In this document: in pieces, positions 17,277 through 25,865 of the stretch
How the letters are laid out: each line of letters begins with the position of its first letter
Numbering within the stretch: the stretch's first letter is position 1
Source: JAGVVZ01 sp964372465
GTDB lineage: Archaea; Aenigmatarchaeota; Aenigmatarchaeia; CG10238-14
Reading direction: 5' to 3'
Assembly: GCA_964372465.1 (NCBI GenBank)
Contig: CAYJRA010000001.1
Location: 62,001-126,000, forward strand
Length of the DNA stretch: 64,000 bases
The notes under the pieces: model-generated
Databases searched by the model: none
The model's input: the letters and a program-made list of their open reading frames with translations, nothing else
What the model was told of the DNA's origin: nothing
Program-made: the position numbers and the translations under genes

Positions 17277-17402
17277 TTATTTCTTCTTCAGGTTTTTTCT
17301 ACATGTCTTGCACAAAGGAGCCCTGAAACCAAGCCAATTAACTCTTATCAGTCTACCCACTTCTTTTATTGCCTTTCCACATTTACTACATTTTTTTTGC
17401 AC
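17277..17402 (-). CDS. 41-residue zinc-ribbon protein
   Basis: A very small basic protein with CSKCGK near the start and CKTC near the end (two CxxC knuckles), and a Lys-rich tail. The frame stays open further upstream, but that part has no protein-like character and overlaps the start of nop5. I therefore choose the GTG at 17402. The role is unknown; ribosome or RNA association is possible. Confidence 0.5.
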   Translation of the reverse strand: MQKKCSKCGKAIKEVGRLIRVNWLGFRAPLCKTCRKNLKKK

Positions 17403-17477
17403 GAGACCACTTAAGTAGATATTTATCCTTAATATTATTTTGTATAATGAATTATATTTAATTAAATGTGATGCTAT

Positions 17478-18539
17478 TTGAAATGCTATATAACCATAAA
17501 TCCACTGGGTGTTTTTGGAACAAATGAAAGTGGTAATATAGTAAAACACACCCCTTTCAATAGAGATTCGACTTTAACAGCCAAAAAGATTTTAAATAAC
17601 GATGTTTTACCAGAAGAGACTGATATTATGTCTTATCTAAAGAAATCTGGGTACGATGCGTTTATTTCTTCCAAAAGAAGCAGTTTTTATTCATTTGAGC
17701 CGAATAATTTTGGAGATAGATTAGTTAGAAAGAAGATAAGATCTATAGCTAAAGACATGAATTTAAACGAAGTTCACCTTAACAAATATCTGTCAGATGT
17801 TGGTGTTGAAATATCTAGGATAATGACCAAACAGACTGTTAAAAAAGACAAAATAGTGATAGAAACCATAAATGCTATTGATGAGTTGGACAAATCAATT
17901 AATATTTTTATTAGTCGTTTAAGAGAATGGTACGGGCTGCATTTCCCAGAATTAGATAATCTTGTTGACAACCATGAAAAATATATTAAAATTGTATCCA
18001 CATATGGGTTAAGAGAAAACATTTCTGACGAGAAGTTAGTCGATTTGGCTAAAGGCAGCATGGGAATAGAGCTTGATAAAAAAGATGAAGATGTTTTGAA
18101 AGAGTTTACGAGTAATATACTGAATTTATATAAATTAAGAAGTAGTTTAGAAAATTATGTGGAATCAGTTCTCAACAAAATTGCCCCAAATTTTAGTTCT
18201 ATTGCAGGACCTTTATTAGCAGCCAGATTGATATCACTTGTAGGCGGCTTAGAAAAACTGGCAAAAAAACCATCATCTACCATACAGCTTTTAGGTGCTG
18301 AAAAGGCGCTATTCAGATATCTACACGGTCGTGGCAGAAGTCCGAAATACGGGAGTTTATATATGCATAGTTTAATCCAACAGGCCCCCGCCAATAAAAA
18401 AGGTAAGATAGCAAGAGTTCTAGCATCCAAATTAAGCATTGCGATTAAAATGGATTATTATGGAGGAGCAAATAAGTCAGATCAATTCAAAAAGGATTTA
18501 GAAGAAAAAATAAAGAACATATTATTGAATGACAAATAA
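17478..18539 (+). CDS. nop5: Nop5/Nop56-58 box C/D sRNP core protein
   Basis: A 353-residue scaffold of the box C/D RNA-guided 2'-O-methylation complex. It has an N-terminal fibrillarin-binding domain, a central coiled coil (about 110-200), and a C-terminal NOP domain with GPLLAARLISLVGGLEKLAKKP, SSTIQLLGAEKALFR and GSLYMHSLIQQAP that binds L7Ae-kink-turn RNA. It lacks the Lys-rich tail of eukaryotic homologs, as is normal in archaea. The start is TTG with a GTGAT element upstream. Fibrillarin lies two genes downstream. Confidence 0.93.
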   Translation: MKCYITINPLGVFGTNESGNIVKHTPFNRDSTLTAKKILNNDVLPEETDIMSYLKKSGYDAFISSKRSSFYSFEPNNFGDRLVRKKIRSIAKDMNLNEVHLNKYLSDVGVEISRIMTKQTVKKDKIVIETINAIDELDKSINIFISRLREWYGLHFPELDNLVDNHEKYIKIVSTYGLRENISDEKLVDLAKGSMGIELDKKDEDVLKEFTSNILNLYKLRSSLENYVESVLNKIAPNFSSIAGPLLAARLISLVGGLEKLAKKPSSTIQLLGAEKALFRYLHGRGRSPKYGSLYMHSLIQQAPANKKGKIARVLASKLSIAIKMDYYGGANKSDQFKKDLEEKIKNILLNDK

Positions 18540-18578
18540 TAAAACAAGTTTTTAATGTTATTTTCATCTATTAGTACC

Positions 18579-18899
18579 ATGTCAGACATACATGGTTTGT
18601 CCATATTTTTGCTTTTGGTTTTAATAGTTATAGTGGCTGTTGGTTCTATATTGATTTTGAAATCTTCATCCAGTAGCTTTGATGCGCCCAAAGTGTCATG
18701 TTTTAAAGATGATGATTGCGTTCCAGCCACATGTTGTCATGCAAATAAAGCTATAAACAGGGTTTATTCACCAGACTGTTTTGGCGTAGCATGCACAGAA
18801 GAATGTCAAAAAGGCACTATCGATTGTGGTTGTGGTAGAGTAGCATGTATAAATAATAAATGTTCAATAATCTGGACAAGAAACAACAGTTGGTGTTGA
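18579..18899 (+). CDS. Membrane-anchored eight-cysteine-cluster protein
   Basis: A 106-residue protein from the ATG at 18579 (an upstream ATG at 18555 is possible). One N-terminal membrane helix is followed by a short extracellular Cys-rich domain with CFKDDDC, CC, C, CTEEC, CGCG and C. It resembles small eight-cysteine-cluster proteins of archaea. It lies between nop5 and fibrillarin, two RNA-modification genes, which is unexpected for a surface protein. Confidence 0.6.
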   Translation: MSDIHGLSIFLLLVLIVIVAVGSILILKSSSSSFDAPKVSCFKDDDCVPATCCHANKAINRVYSPDCFGVACTEECQKGTIDCGCGRVACINNKCSIIWTRNNSWC

Positions 18900-18900
18900 T

Positions 18901-19569
18901 ATGGAAATAGTACCGCATAAAAAATTCAAAGGAATTTTCTTATTTAAAAATAATTTAGCTACAAAAAACTTAGTACCAGGAAAAAATGTTTATGAAGAGC
19001 AATTAATTAGACATGATGGTACTGAATACAGAGAATGGATACCATTTAGATCCAAACCGGCTGCGGCCATAAAAAAAGGATTAAACCAATTTCCTTTATC
19101 AGAAAAAATGAAAATTCTTTATTTGGGTTTGGCCAGCGCGACAACGGCATCTCATTTTTCTGACATTGTTGGAAAGGAAGGATTGATATATGGTATAGAG
19201 TTTTCTGAAAGAGTATTGAGAAAAACTTTACCTATCGCCAAAGACAGAGAAAACATAGTTCCCTTGTTGGCCGATGGCAGAAACCCAGAAAGTTATTCTT
19301 GGATCGAAGAAGTGGATCTCGTTTATGCAGATATAGCCGTTCCTGACATGACAGATGCTTTGATAAGAAATTGTGATTTCTTTTTAAAGCCAAATGGATT
19401 TGCTATGATAGCTATTAAATCCAGAAGCATTGATGTAACTGCGAACCCCAAAGAAGTTTATAAAAATGAGAGAAAAAAACTTGAAAACAAATTCAATGTA
19501 ATTGATTTTATAACATTGGAGCCTCTTGAAAGAGATCATGGATTTTTTGTTTTGAAATCCAAGAATTGA
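18901..19569 (+). CDS. flpA: Fibrillarin-like rRNA/tRNA 2'-O-methyltransferase
   Basis: A 222-residue catalytic subunit of the box C/D sRNP. The beta-rich N-terminus precedes the conserved YREWIPFRSK. The SAM site is ILYLGLASATTASHFSDIVG near 77-96, with IYGIEFS, the VDLVYADIA strand (catalytic Asp) and AMIAIKSRSID carrying the catalytic Lys. The length is normal. It starts one base after the preceding stop, in an operon with nop5. Confidence 0.95.
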   Translation: MEIVPHKKFKGIFLFKNNLATKNLVPGKNVYEEQLIRHDGTEYREWIPFRSKPAAAIKKGLNQFPLSEKMKILYLGLASATTASHFSDIVGKEGLIYGIEFSERVLRKTLPIAKDRENIVPLLADGRNPESYSWIEEVDLVYADIAVPDMTDALIRNCDFFLKPNGFAMIAIKSRSIDVTANPKEVYKNERKKLENKFNVIDFITLEPLERDHGFFVLKSKN

Positions 19570-19600
19570 TATTAAAATAAAAAAGCGTCACAATAATTGA

Positions 19601-19807
19601 TTAGCTATGATATTCCGGTTTGGAATCTTCGTACTCCACTTGAATTCTGTTTGGACTTACACCAAGAGAATTTGCATAAGATTGTTTCATACCATCTTCA
19701 TCTAAGCTTCTGGTTGGTACTATTAGATAATATACGCCTTTTTTTATTTGTAATCTACAGGAATATTCTACTGCCAATAGTATATGATCTGGGTGTAAAA
19801 TGCACAT
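19601..19807 (-). CDS. Small protein of unknown function
   Basis: A 68-residue reading frame with protein-like composition: CILHPDHILLAVEYSC, then KKGVYYLIVPTRSLDEDGMKQSYAN, then NRIQVEYEDSKP. It has no membrane helix and I do not recognise the family. It converges on fibrillarin. A plus-strand frame over the same bases is judged to be its shadow. Confidence 0.4.
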   Translation of the reverse strand: MCILHPDHILLAVEYSCRLQIKKGVYYLIVPTRSLDEDGMKQSYANSLGVSPNRIQVEYEDSKPEYHS

Positions 19808-19988
19808 TAAACATCAAAAATAATAATATAATTTACTGGAAATTTTAGTTTTTCTATTTTTGGTTCTACATATATTTTTCTATGATATTATAATACACTG
19901 TTTTTATTACTTGAATTAATTAACAGGTTTTATCCAACCTATCATATTTTTTCCATTAATTAAGTTCAGTTTCATCTTCAATACGTTT

Positions 19989-20198
19989 CTATCTATCAGT
20001 AAACTCCCATGAATCTGTGCTAATTCTTCCATTATTCCAACCTCCATATATGTTTAGCTCTGTAAGTTTTCTTTGTGCCAATGATATTTGTTCGGCCAAG
20101 ACACTTTCATTGCAACTTTTACAAAAAACTCTCTTATTCCCGAACCCGTCCAAAAATTTTATTAGTCTTGGAGAATTGCATTTGTAACATTGCATCAT
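19989..20198 (-). CDS. Zinc-ribbon protein
   Basis: A protein of about 69 residues with CYKC at the N-terminus and CKSC about 25 residues later, forming a classic four-Cys ribbon, then a helical segment LAQRKLTEL and a Trp-rich end. Several in-frame ATGs cluster at the start; 20198 is chosen because it is closest to the ribbon. The function is unknown. The 180 bases downstream (to 19808) show no convincing gene. Confidence 0.5.
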   Translation of the reverse strand: MMQCYKCNSPRLIKFLDGFGNKRVFCKSCNESVLAEQISLAQRKLTELNIYGGWNNGRISTDSWEFTDR

Positions 20199-20296
20199 TA
20201 TCACTAACATCATTTTAATTTGGGTGTATACTTGTTTTTTGGAGGAGTATAGTTTCTTTGAATATGGGAAAGAAGGCAGAATAAGCCTTTTTTATA

Positions 20297-21415
20297 TTAA
20301 ACTAAAGCTAAGAATTCCTCAAAAAAATTATCTAAGTCGTCAATGTTCATATTTATCCCAATAGCGGATTTATGCCCACCACCAATGGCAGAAGGTATAT
20401 TTTTGTTTATTTTTTTTAATATATCGACCAGATTAACCTCTCTTTTGCTTTGTTCGGATCGAATACTTATTTTAACTTTACCGCCTCTTCTATTTTTATT
20501 TATGACACAAACTATCCATTCCGGATATTTCTTTCTAATTTTATCAGACAAAAAGGAGGTGATTCCGCTCAAATTCACATTCTTCGGTTCAAATAAAATA
20601 ACTTTTTTGTCATTGTAGAATTTTGCCGTTTTTTCGAAATTATCCATAGAATTTTCTATTTCTGAAACCATTTTTTCATAAAACTTTTTGACTAAATAAG
20701 AATTGTTGGTAAGTCCGTTGATAAATTGATCCGGTCTATTTTTACATTCGATCAAACTTAATACGGTAGTTTTTGTCCCATCACCGCCTTTAACCATCCT
20801 TCCAGATCTTACCATATCCCACATTATTCCAAAAACTGAGTTTTCCACATTTTCTTGTGTTATATCTACTTTGATCATGTCAGGATACTCTTTTTTTACA
20901 TCGTCAAAAATTTCTTTACATGTTTCTACCCTGTGGTCTTCTGTAACGCCTATGCAGCCTATCCAAGATATATTTTCACTGGGAAACATTTTTTTCAAAA
21001 CTTTGTAAACCATAAAACTTGTCGGGACAACCTTGACATCATTTTTTTCAAAAACCCGGGGGTTCAAATATAGCATATTGCCAGTTCTGATGTTCTCCCC
21101 AAAAATATGATGATCAAGAACGAAACCGTTGAATATGTTTAATTTTTTCGGATCTATTGATAGATCTAAAGTTACTGTAAGCTCAGGATTTATTATTTTT
21201 AACGAATTCAGTAACCTTTTATTTATACTGTTGGTTCCTCTCAAAGGAAACAAAATCGGGTAAGATCCTATCAAGTTGTTAATTAATATTGAAAACAACG
21301 CAGCAGAAGAGCAACCATCACCATCATCATGATGAAGCAGGCAGACAACATCATCCTTTTTTAATTTTTTAAGAATGTTTTCTATGGTTTCAATTAACTC
21401 GTTTAAGTTATTCAG
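20297..21415 (-). CDS. DHH/DHHA1 phosphoesterase with no canonical start
   Basis: An archaeal DHH-family (RecJ-like/nano-RNase) phosphoesterase of about 370 residues. The catalytic HHDDGDGCSSAAL lies in the N-terminal part, LDHHIFGE follows, and the DHHA1 end has AIGGGHKSAIGI. ATG/GTG/TTG-based prediction starts at a TTG (21298) that cuts off the essential HHDDGDG motif. The frame continues upstream through LNELIETIENILKKLKKDD, but that part contains no ATG, GTG or TTG. The CTG at 21415-21413 follows the GAGGAAGG at the end of the HD gene. The true start is unresolved. Confidence 0.75.
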   Translation of the reverse strand: MNNLNELIETIENILKKLKKDDVVCLLHHDDGDGCSSAALFSILINNLIGSYPILFPLRGTNSINKRLLNSLKIINPELTVTLDLSIDPKKLNIFNGFVLDHHIFGENIRTGNMLYLNPRVFEKNDVKVVPTSFMVYKVLKKMFPSENISWIGCIGVTEDHRVETCKEIFDDVKKEYPDMIKVDITQENVENSVFGIMWDMVRSGRMVKGGDGTKTTVLSLIECKNRPDQFINGLTNNSYLVKKFYEKMVSEIENSMDNFEKTAKFYNDKKVILFEPKNVNLSGITSFLSDKIRKKYPEWIVCVINKNRRGGKVKISIRSEQSKREVNLVDILKKINKNIPSAIGGGHKSAIGINMNIDDLDNFFEEFLALV

Positions 21416-22032
21416 CCTTCCTCACCAGCCTCTTGCATCTTTTGTCTTCTTAACAATTCAAATTGTTTTTCCAATTTCAGTTTCCCATAATAATAATATT
21501 CTATCAATGAAACGAGAGTGTCTAAATAATGTAAAGTTAGTGCCTCGAAAGATCTTGGCGGCGTTGGTCCACCCTCCCCGAAATGAGATGCTACTATATG
21601 TATAACTTCCTCAGGAAATCCTCTGGCGTATAATTCAGCCACAGCGAGCATTGTGTGATCAAGCATTATACCCGTTGGCTCCAAATCACCATCTTGATCT
21701 CTATTGTATTCAAATGCCTTCATCAAATCGTGAAGTATAGTTCCAGCTAATAAGTGATCTTCATTTAAGTTGAGACCATATTGCTCTTTAAACAGTTTTG
21801 CAGCATGAGAGCAGAACTCAGCTAGAGTAACTGTATGATTAAGCACGTCTCTTTCTACAGGACCCAAGCTGGACGATCCCACAGAAAAAACACTTGCAGC
21901 CCTGTTTATAGCTTCCGCTTTGTATTTTTGGAATTCTTTGTTAGAAAGCTTCATATCTTTGATTAAGTCTATCACTTTCTTTCTCAAATCCTTATCTTTT
22001 ATTTTTTCAGCCTGTTTCAGCAATTTTTCCAT
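21412..22032 (-). CDS. HD-domain phosphohydrolase
   Basis: A 206-residue HD-superfamily protein: VLNHTVTLAEF near 65-75 (first His), ILHDLMKAF near 99-107 (HD), LDHTMLAVAEL near 124-134 and VASHFGEGG near 148-156 (further metal histidines). It resembles archaeal stand-alone HD phosphohydrolases; the substrate is unknown. The 3' end overlaps or abuts the DHH gene, suggesting coupled expression of two nucleotide-cleaving enzymes. Confidence 0.8.
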   Translation of the reverse strand: MEKLLKQAEKIKDKDLRKKVIDLIKDMKLSNKEFQKYKAEAINRAASVFSVGSSSLGPVERDVLNHTVTLAEFCSHAAKLFKEQYGLNLNEDHLLAGTILHDLMKAFEYNRDQDGDLEPTGIMLDHTMLAVAELYARGFPEEVIHIVASHFGEGGPTPPRSFEALTLHYLDTLVSLIEYYYYGKLKLEKQFELLRRQKMQEAGEEG

Positions 22033-22152
22033 GTTATTACCTTAGTAGTTTTTTGTGACTATATATTAAAAACCTTTACCAAACCACCATTACTTTGATT
22101 CCATAAAGAGACAATTCAGAAACATTTGGAAGATTGGCAATAAAATAAAAAA

Positions 22153-22464
22153 TTAGCCAAATAAACTAGCTAATCCACTAGCCGCCTCTTCTGCTTTCCT
22201 TTCTTCCGCTTTATCGTCCTTTACTTCTTTCTTTTCTGCTTTAGCTTCTGCTCCACCGCTTGCTACAGGTGTTGTAGCCATCATTGGCATTGCGGATTGT
22301 TTAATAACTTCTTCTATATTAACTCCTTCTAGAGCTGATACCAAAGCCTTTACTTTAGCATCATCCGATTTGCAACCCGCGCTTTCCAACACTTTCTTAA
22401 CATTACCTTCGTTCACTTCTTTTCCTACAGAGTGAAGCAATAGCGCTGAATATATGTATTCCAC
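22153..22464 (-). CDS. rpl12: Ribosomal protein P1/L12
   Basis: A 103-residue archaeal stalk protein. It has an N-terminal helical dimerisation domain (MEYIYSALLLHSVGKEVN), an Ala/Lys/Glu-rich hinge (about 68-92) and the translation-factor-binding tail ASGLASLFG. The start is GTG with GGAGGTG at 22471-22477, one of the best ribosome-binding sites in the window. It follows surE rather than L10. Confidence 0.95.
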   Translation of the reverse strand: MEYIYSALLLHSVGKEVNEGNVKKVLESAGCKSDDAKVKALVSALEGVNIEEVIKQSAMPMMATTPVASGGAEAKAEKKEVKDDKAEERKAEEAASGLASLFG

Positions 22465-22476
22465 TTTTTACACCTC

Positions 22477-23271
22477 CTAAATTTTCAATTCATTCTCTAA
22501 TACTTTTAACCTTTTAAGCGTTTGATGATCTGTGAAGTCAGCATGACATGGTACGATTGTGACAGCATTTTTTATGCATTTCGCATCGCTGTTTTCAGGA
22601 AATTTCTTGTTTTTATACGGTAGTCCAATATTCAAAAAATATTCTTTCTTTTTGTCAATTCCGTCATCATAATATCCTGTTCTTATTGCGTTGACGATCT
22701 TCACTTTTTTAGATCTTTTTGTTGGAATATTAATATTCCACCAATCGGCACCCATCAAACCATTATTCAAAACCCACTTCATTATTTTTTCTTCTACCTT
22801 TTGCGGGAAATCAAACATGTGCTCAAATCCTTCATGATCTGTGTGATGAATATATTTTATTTCTTCATTCTCAGGCGTGTAACCAAATGCTAATGATGGC
22901 ACGCCAAAGCAAGATGCCATAAATGCGGCTGAACACGTTCCTGACATAATTATTGCCGAGTTGCTGATCTGTTCTCCTATGTTGATCCCGGAGATAACAA
23001 AATCTGGTTTGTTATCTACTAAATCATGAAGTAATGCTAATCTTACAACATCGACAGGCGTTCCGTCAACAGAAATGCATTCAGATCCATCCAATAGCTC
23101 TCTTTTATAATATTTTACAGGTTTATTTATAGTCATTCTCGATCCACCAGCTGTATTTTGAGTTTCTGTTGCATATACATATACTTCACCTAAATCTTCA
23201 ACAGCTTTTTTTGAAGCCAGCAATCCTGGTGAATTGTATCCATCATCGCATGTCAACAAAAATTTCACCAT
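22477..23271 (-). CDS. surE: SurE 5'/3'-nucleotidase
   Basis: A 264-residue survival-protein-E phosphatase that hydrolyses nucleoside monophosphates. The metal site LLTCDDGYNSPG holds the paired Asp; the usual TNDDG has Cys in place of Asn. ISGINIGEQISN and IMSGTCSAAFMAS are typical. The ATG at 23271 follows the L10 stop by one base. The gene is inserted between L10 and L12 in the ribosomal stalk operon. Confidence 0.9.
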   Translation of the reverse strand: MVKFLLTCDDGYNSPGLLASKKAVEDLGEVYVYATETQNTAGGSRMTINKPVKYYKRELLDGSECISVDGTPVDVVRLALLHDLVDNKPDFVISGINIGEQISNSAIIMSGTCSAAFMASCFGVPSLAFGYTPENEEIKYIHHTDHEGFEHMFDFPQKVEEKIMKWVLNNGLMGADWWNINIPTKRSKKVKIVNAIRTGYYDDGIDKKKEYFLNIGLPYKNKKFPENSDAKCIKNAVTIVPCHADFTDHQTLKRLKVLENELKI

Positions 23272-23272
23272 C

Positions 23273-24109
23273 TTAAACACCAATTTTATTCTGCACCATA
23301 TCTCCGTGCATTTTCGCCTTTCTCAGTAGATCTTCTATGACGCCCTTTTCTAGTATGTTTTTATTTATGCCTAAGTTTTTAGCATTCAAGTACGCTTTTT
23401 GTAATAAAATTTTGATGGACTCTTTTGTTGGATATTCCGTGTTAACTGCTAGATTTAATGCCTGTAAATGTGCTTCCATTAGTTTTTGTATGTATTCCTC
23501 TGCGCTGACAGCTAATATCTCTTTATTGAATATGAAGCCGTCCTCCCATACCTCTACAAGATTAACACCGATTTTCATTGGCTGAATGCCTAGTTTTTTC
23601 AGGAGGTTTGCAATGTCCGCAGTTACTACGCCACCCTTTCTAAGCACTGTTGTTTCTTTTGAAACATGAATCTTTCCCTCTTTAACCATAGCAGGTATTT
23701 TCGCCCTTTGCAATTCACCTATGGCTGGGCCCGCAGGAAGCTTTGTTGGCCCCTCAGGAATTACTATATCTGAAATTGCCACATCTTTCTCTTTAGCATA
23801 TGTGGCTGATTGGTTCTCTCCCAAAACTTTGCTCAATTTGAATGGGTTGAAAGTCGTGAAAACTAAAGCGGGTTTTTTTGCGTCAGCTTCATATAATTTT
23901 CCTAGGTTTTTTTTATTTGTTTCTTTTATTGCTCTTTCTAACAAACGTTTTTTCGCCTGTATAATTTTTGCGTTTACTCTTAGTTCTTTTCTTATAGCTT
24001 GAAGTTGTTTCGAGGGCATTTTATGTAAATCTACCAATCCGATTACTGGATATTCCTGTATGTATTTGACCAATTTTTTTATTTCTGATTTTTTCTTTTC
24101 TGTTGCCAA
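23273..24109 (-). CDS. rpl10: Ribosomal protein P0/L10, lacking the acidic tail
   Basis: A 278-residue stalk base protein. It has an rRNA-binding domain (KYIQEYPVIGLVDLHKMPSKQLQ, LRVNAKIIQAKKRLLERAI) and the archaeal insertion (VIPEGPTKLPAGPAIGELQ). Helical L12-binding spine segments extend to MHGDMVQNKIGV at the end. Archaeal L10 usually continues into a charged linker and a tail like that of L12 (GL..LFG); this one stops before it. surE begins immediately after. Confidence 0.93.
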   Translation of the reverse strand: MATEKKKSEIKKLVKYIQEYPVIGLVDLHKMPSKQLQAIRKELRVNAKIIQAKKRLLERAIKETNKKNLGKLYEADAKKPALVFTTFNPFKLSKVLGENQSATYAKEKDVAISDIVIPEGPTKLPAGPAIGELQRAKIPAMVKEGKIHVSKETTVLRKGGVVTADIANLLKKLGIQPMKIGVNLVEVWEDGFIFNKEILAVSAEEYIQKLMEAHLQALNLAVNTEYPTKESIKILLQKAYLNAKNLGINKNILEKGVIEDLLRKAKMHGDMVQNKIGV

Positions 24110-24112
24110 TTC

Positions 24113-24727
24113 TTACACCTCAAGTTTTATTGGCTTGCTCATGGTCATTTTCAAAACCACCTTTCCCAAATTATTTTTTCCCTTCGGCAGTTTGTTTTTC
24201 AGGAATTCTATCAAAGTTTTTATATTCTCGTTTATTTCTTCATCCTTCATATCTTCCGTTCCAATAACTGTATGAAGTATGGGCTGTTTTTTAATTGAGA
24301 GCCTCACGCCTTTTTTATAATCATTAATTGCATTTTCTATGTTTCCAATAAGAGGTTTTGGCATCAATCCTCTTGGGGCTAAAAACTTACCCAAAAACTT
24401 ACCTATTGTCGGCATCAGTTTTGGCTCCGCCAAAAACAATTGGGTAGAATTGATAAGCTTGCTTAGATCTTTTTTATTTTTTTCCAGTTTTTCAATTTCA
24501 GTATCTTTTACCAGATTGCATCCTTCGATTTTTTTGTCTGCGGAAGAAAATAGAGTTATAGACACTGGCTTCCCCAAACCGTGTGGTAAGGATACTATTT
24601 CATCGAATTTATTTTCGGCCTTATTTGGGTCGAATTCCTTTAAGTTTATAATTAGGTCAAATCTTTGTTTAAAATTCCTTTTCTTAGAAATCTCTCTCAG
24701 TTCTTGTATTTTGCTTAGATATTCCAT
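24113..24727 (-). CDS. rpl1: Ribosomal protein L1
   Basis: A 204-residue L1-stalk protein: FDLIINLKEFDP, VSLPHGLGKPVSI, LMPTIGKFLGKFLAPRGLMPKP and the C-terminal KNNLGKVVLKMTMSKPIKLEV. GGAGGGA lies 9 bases before the ATG. It is first of the L1-L10-surE-L12 unit. Archaeal L1 is often autoregulatory on its mRNA, but I did not identify the RNA motif. Confidence 0.95.
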   Translation of the reverse strand: MEYLSKIQELREISKKRNFKQRFDLIINLKEFDPNKAENKFDEIVSLPHGLGKPVSITLFSSADKKIEGCNLVKDTEIEKLEKNKKDLSKLINSTQLFLAEPKLMPTIGKFLGKFLAPRGLMPKPLIGNIENAINDYKKGVRLSIKKQPILHTVIGTEDMKDEEINENIKTLIEFLKNKLPKGKNNLGKVVLKMTMSKPIKLEV

Positions 24728-24836
24728 TTTTCTTCCCTCCTGCCACTGGCAGTAAAACGGGATACACTATGTTTGTAGTTAAGGCTTAAATAGCTTTATG
24801 GCATTCATTTCCCAGAAACAATTATTTCAGAGTCGT

Positions 24837-25226
24837 TTAGGAAAGGACTTTGTCTAGCCATTCAGGTCTTTTATATTGCCCATAATCCGTTCTCCTCATA
24901 GCAAAAATTGCTTGGAGAAATTCCTCTATTAGAAGCGGATTCCCACCCCAATCTCCAATATCCAGAAGTTGACCAAGTTGCTGAAATTGTTGTGAACCAA
25001 TTCCATCAGTTTCTTCCACGATGCCTGATTCGCCTCCGAACATATCTCCAGTCAACGCATGTCTAACAACGGATTTGAAATATCCTTGTCGTTCTCCTAA
25101 AAAAGTAATAAAATTTTCTTCAGAAGTGTTTCCTCTCTGATAATTTTGCCCCCCGACATATAAGACCGTTATTCCATTCCCGCCAAGTTGGTCTCTTAAA
25201 ATACTTGAGTAAGTTGTTCGAAGCAT
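24837..25226 (-). CDS. Hypothetical protein
   Basis: A 129-residue soluble protein from the ATG at 25226. It is Gly/Gln/Phe-rich with GGQNYQRGNTSEENFITFLGE, SQQFQQLGQLLDIGDWGG and a C-terminal AMRRTDYGQYKRPEWLDKVL. I do not recognise it. Its composition differs from its Lys/Ile-rich neighbours, and it lies in the gap that separates L11 from L1. Confidence 0.5.
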   Translation of the reverse strand: MLRTTYSSILRDQLGGNGITVLYVGGQNYQRGNTSEENFITFLGERQGYFKSVVRHALTGDMFGGESGIVEETDGIGSQQFQQLGQLLDIGDWGGNPLLIEEFLQAIFAMRRTDYGQYKRPEWLDKVLS

Positions 25227-25388
25227 GTCACAAGATATTAATTGCAAACATTTAAGTGTTATGAAACATTGATTTCTTTCGATTAGTTAGTACCAGCGAC
25301 TTTGGATTTTTCTCTGGAAATTACATCAAAAATTCAATCACAAACGAGAACAATCAATATTTTATTTAAGCAAACCAATTACTATTTC

Positions 25389-25865
25389 ATGAAAAATAAA
25401 GGTATATCACCCATCGTTGCAACAGTCCTTCTTATAGCATTTACTCTTGCTGTTGCTAGCTTGTTAGGAGGTTGGCTTACTTCTTTAGTTAAAACGCAAA
25501 CAGATACCATAGAACAAGGCGCGACAAAATCTGTAAATTGCAGTAGCGCTGTTTTGGATATAATTAATGTAATTTGCTCGAATTCATCCCAGCAGCTGAA
25601 AATAGCCATAAATAATGTAGGACAGGAAGAGTTATGGGATTTTTCGGTTTTCGCATCCTTGAACAATACATTTTATTCAAATAGTACAGGCGGGCCGAAT
25701 TCGACCAACACGCTAAAATTAGGAGAACAGATCATTCTGATATATGGATGCGATAAAAACGTGTATTGTGCTAATAGTGCGGTTGTCAGCAAAGTTAGAA
25801 TAACACCTGGTAATTGCCCTCAAGCATGGGCAGAACAAACAGTGAATGCAAGATGTACGACTTAA
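25389..25865 (+). CDS. Archaeal type IV pilin (Pilin_N)
   Basis: A 158-residue pilin. The N-terminus MKNKGISPIVATVLLIAFTL has the archaeal prepilin peptidase (PibD/EppA-like) signature, with cleavage expected after Gly5. The hydrophobic assembly helix follows, then a Ser/Asn-rich globular domain with several Cys. The ATG at 25389 is preferred over an upstream frame start. It is on the opposite strand from the ribosomal genes that surround it and far from the pilus-like region after 46 kb. Confidence 0.85.
   Translation: MKNKGISPIVATVLLIAFTLAVASLLGGWLTSLVKTQTDTIEQGATKSVNCSSAVLDIINVICSNSSQQLKIAINNVGQEELWDFSVFASLNNTFYSNSTGGPNSTNTLKLGEQIILIYGCDKNVYCANSAVVSKVRITPGNCPQAWAEQTVNARCTT

Noticed and set aside
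19808..19988. Tiny minus-strand frame of about 19 codons
   Set aside because: Too short, no motif, no ribosome-binding site; nothing else is visible in this stretch.
20297..21298. DHH gene starting at the TTG at 21298
   Set aside because: This start would remove the catalytic HHDDGDG motif, which is clearly encoded just upstream in frame.
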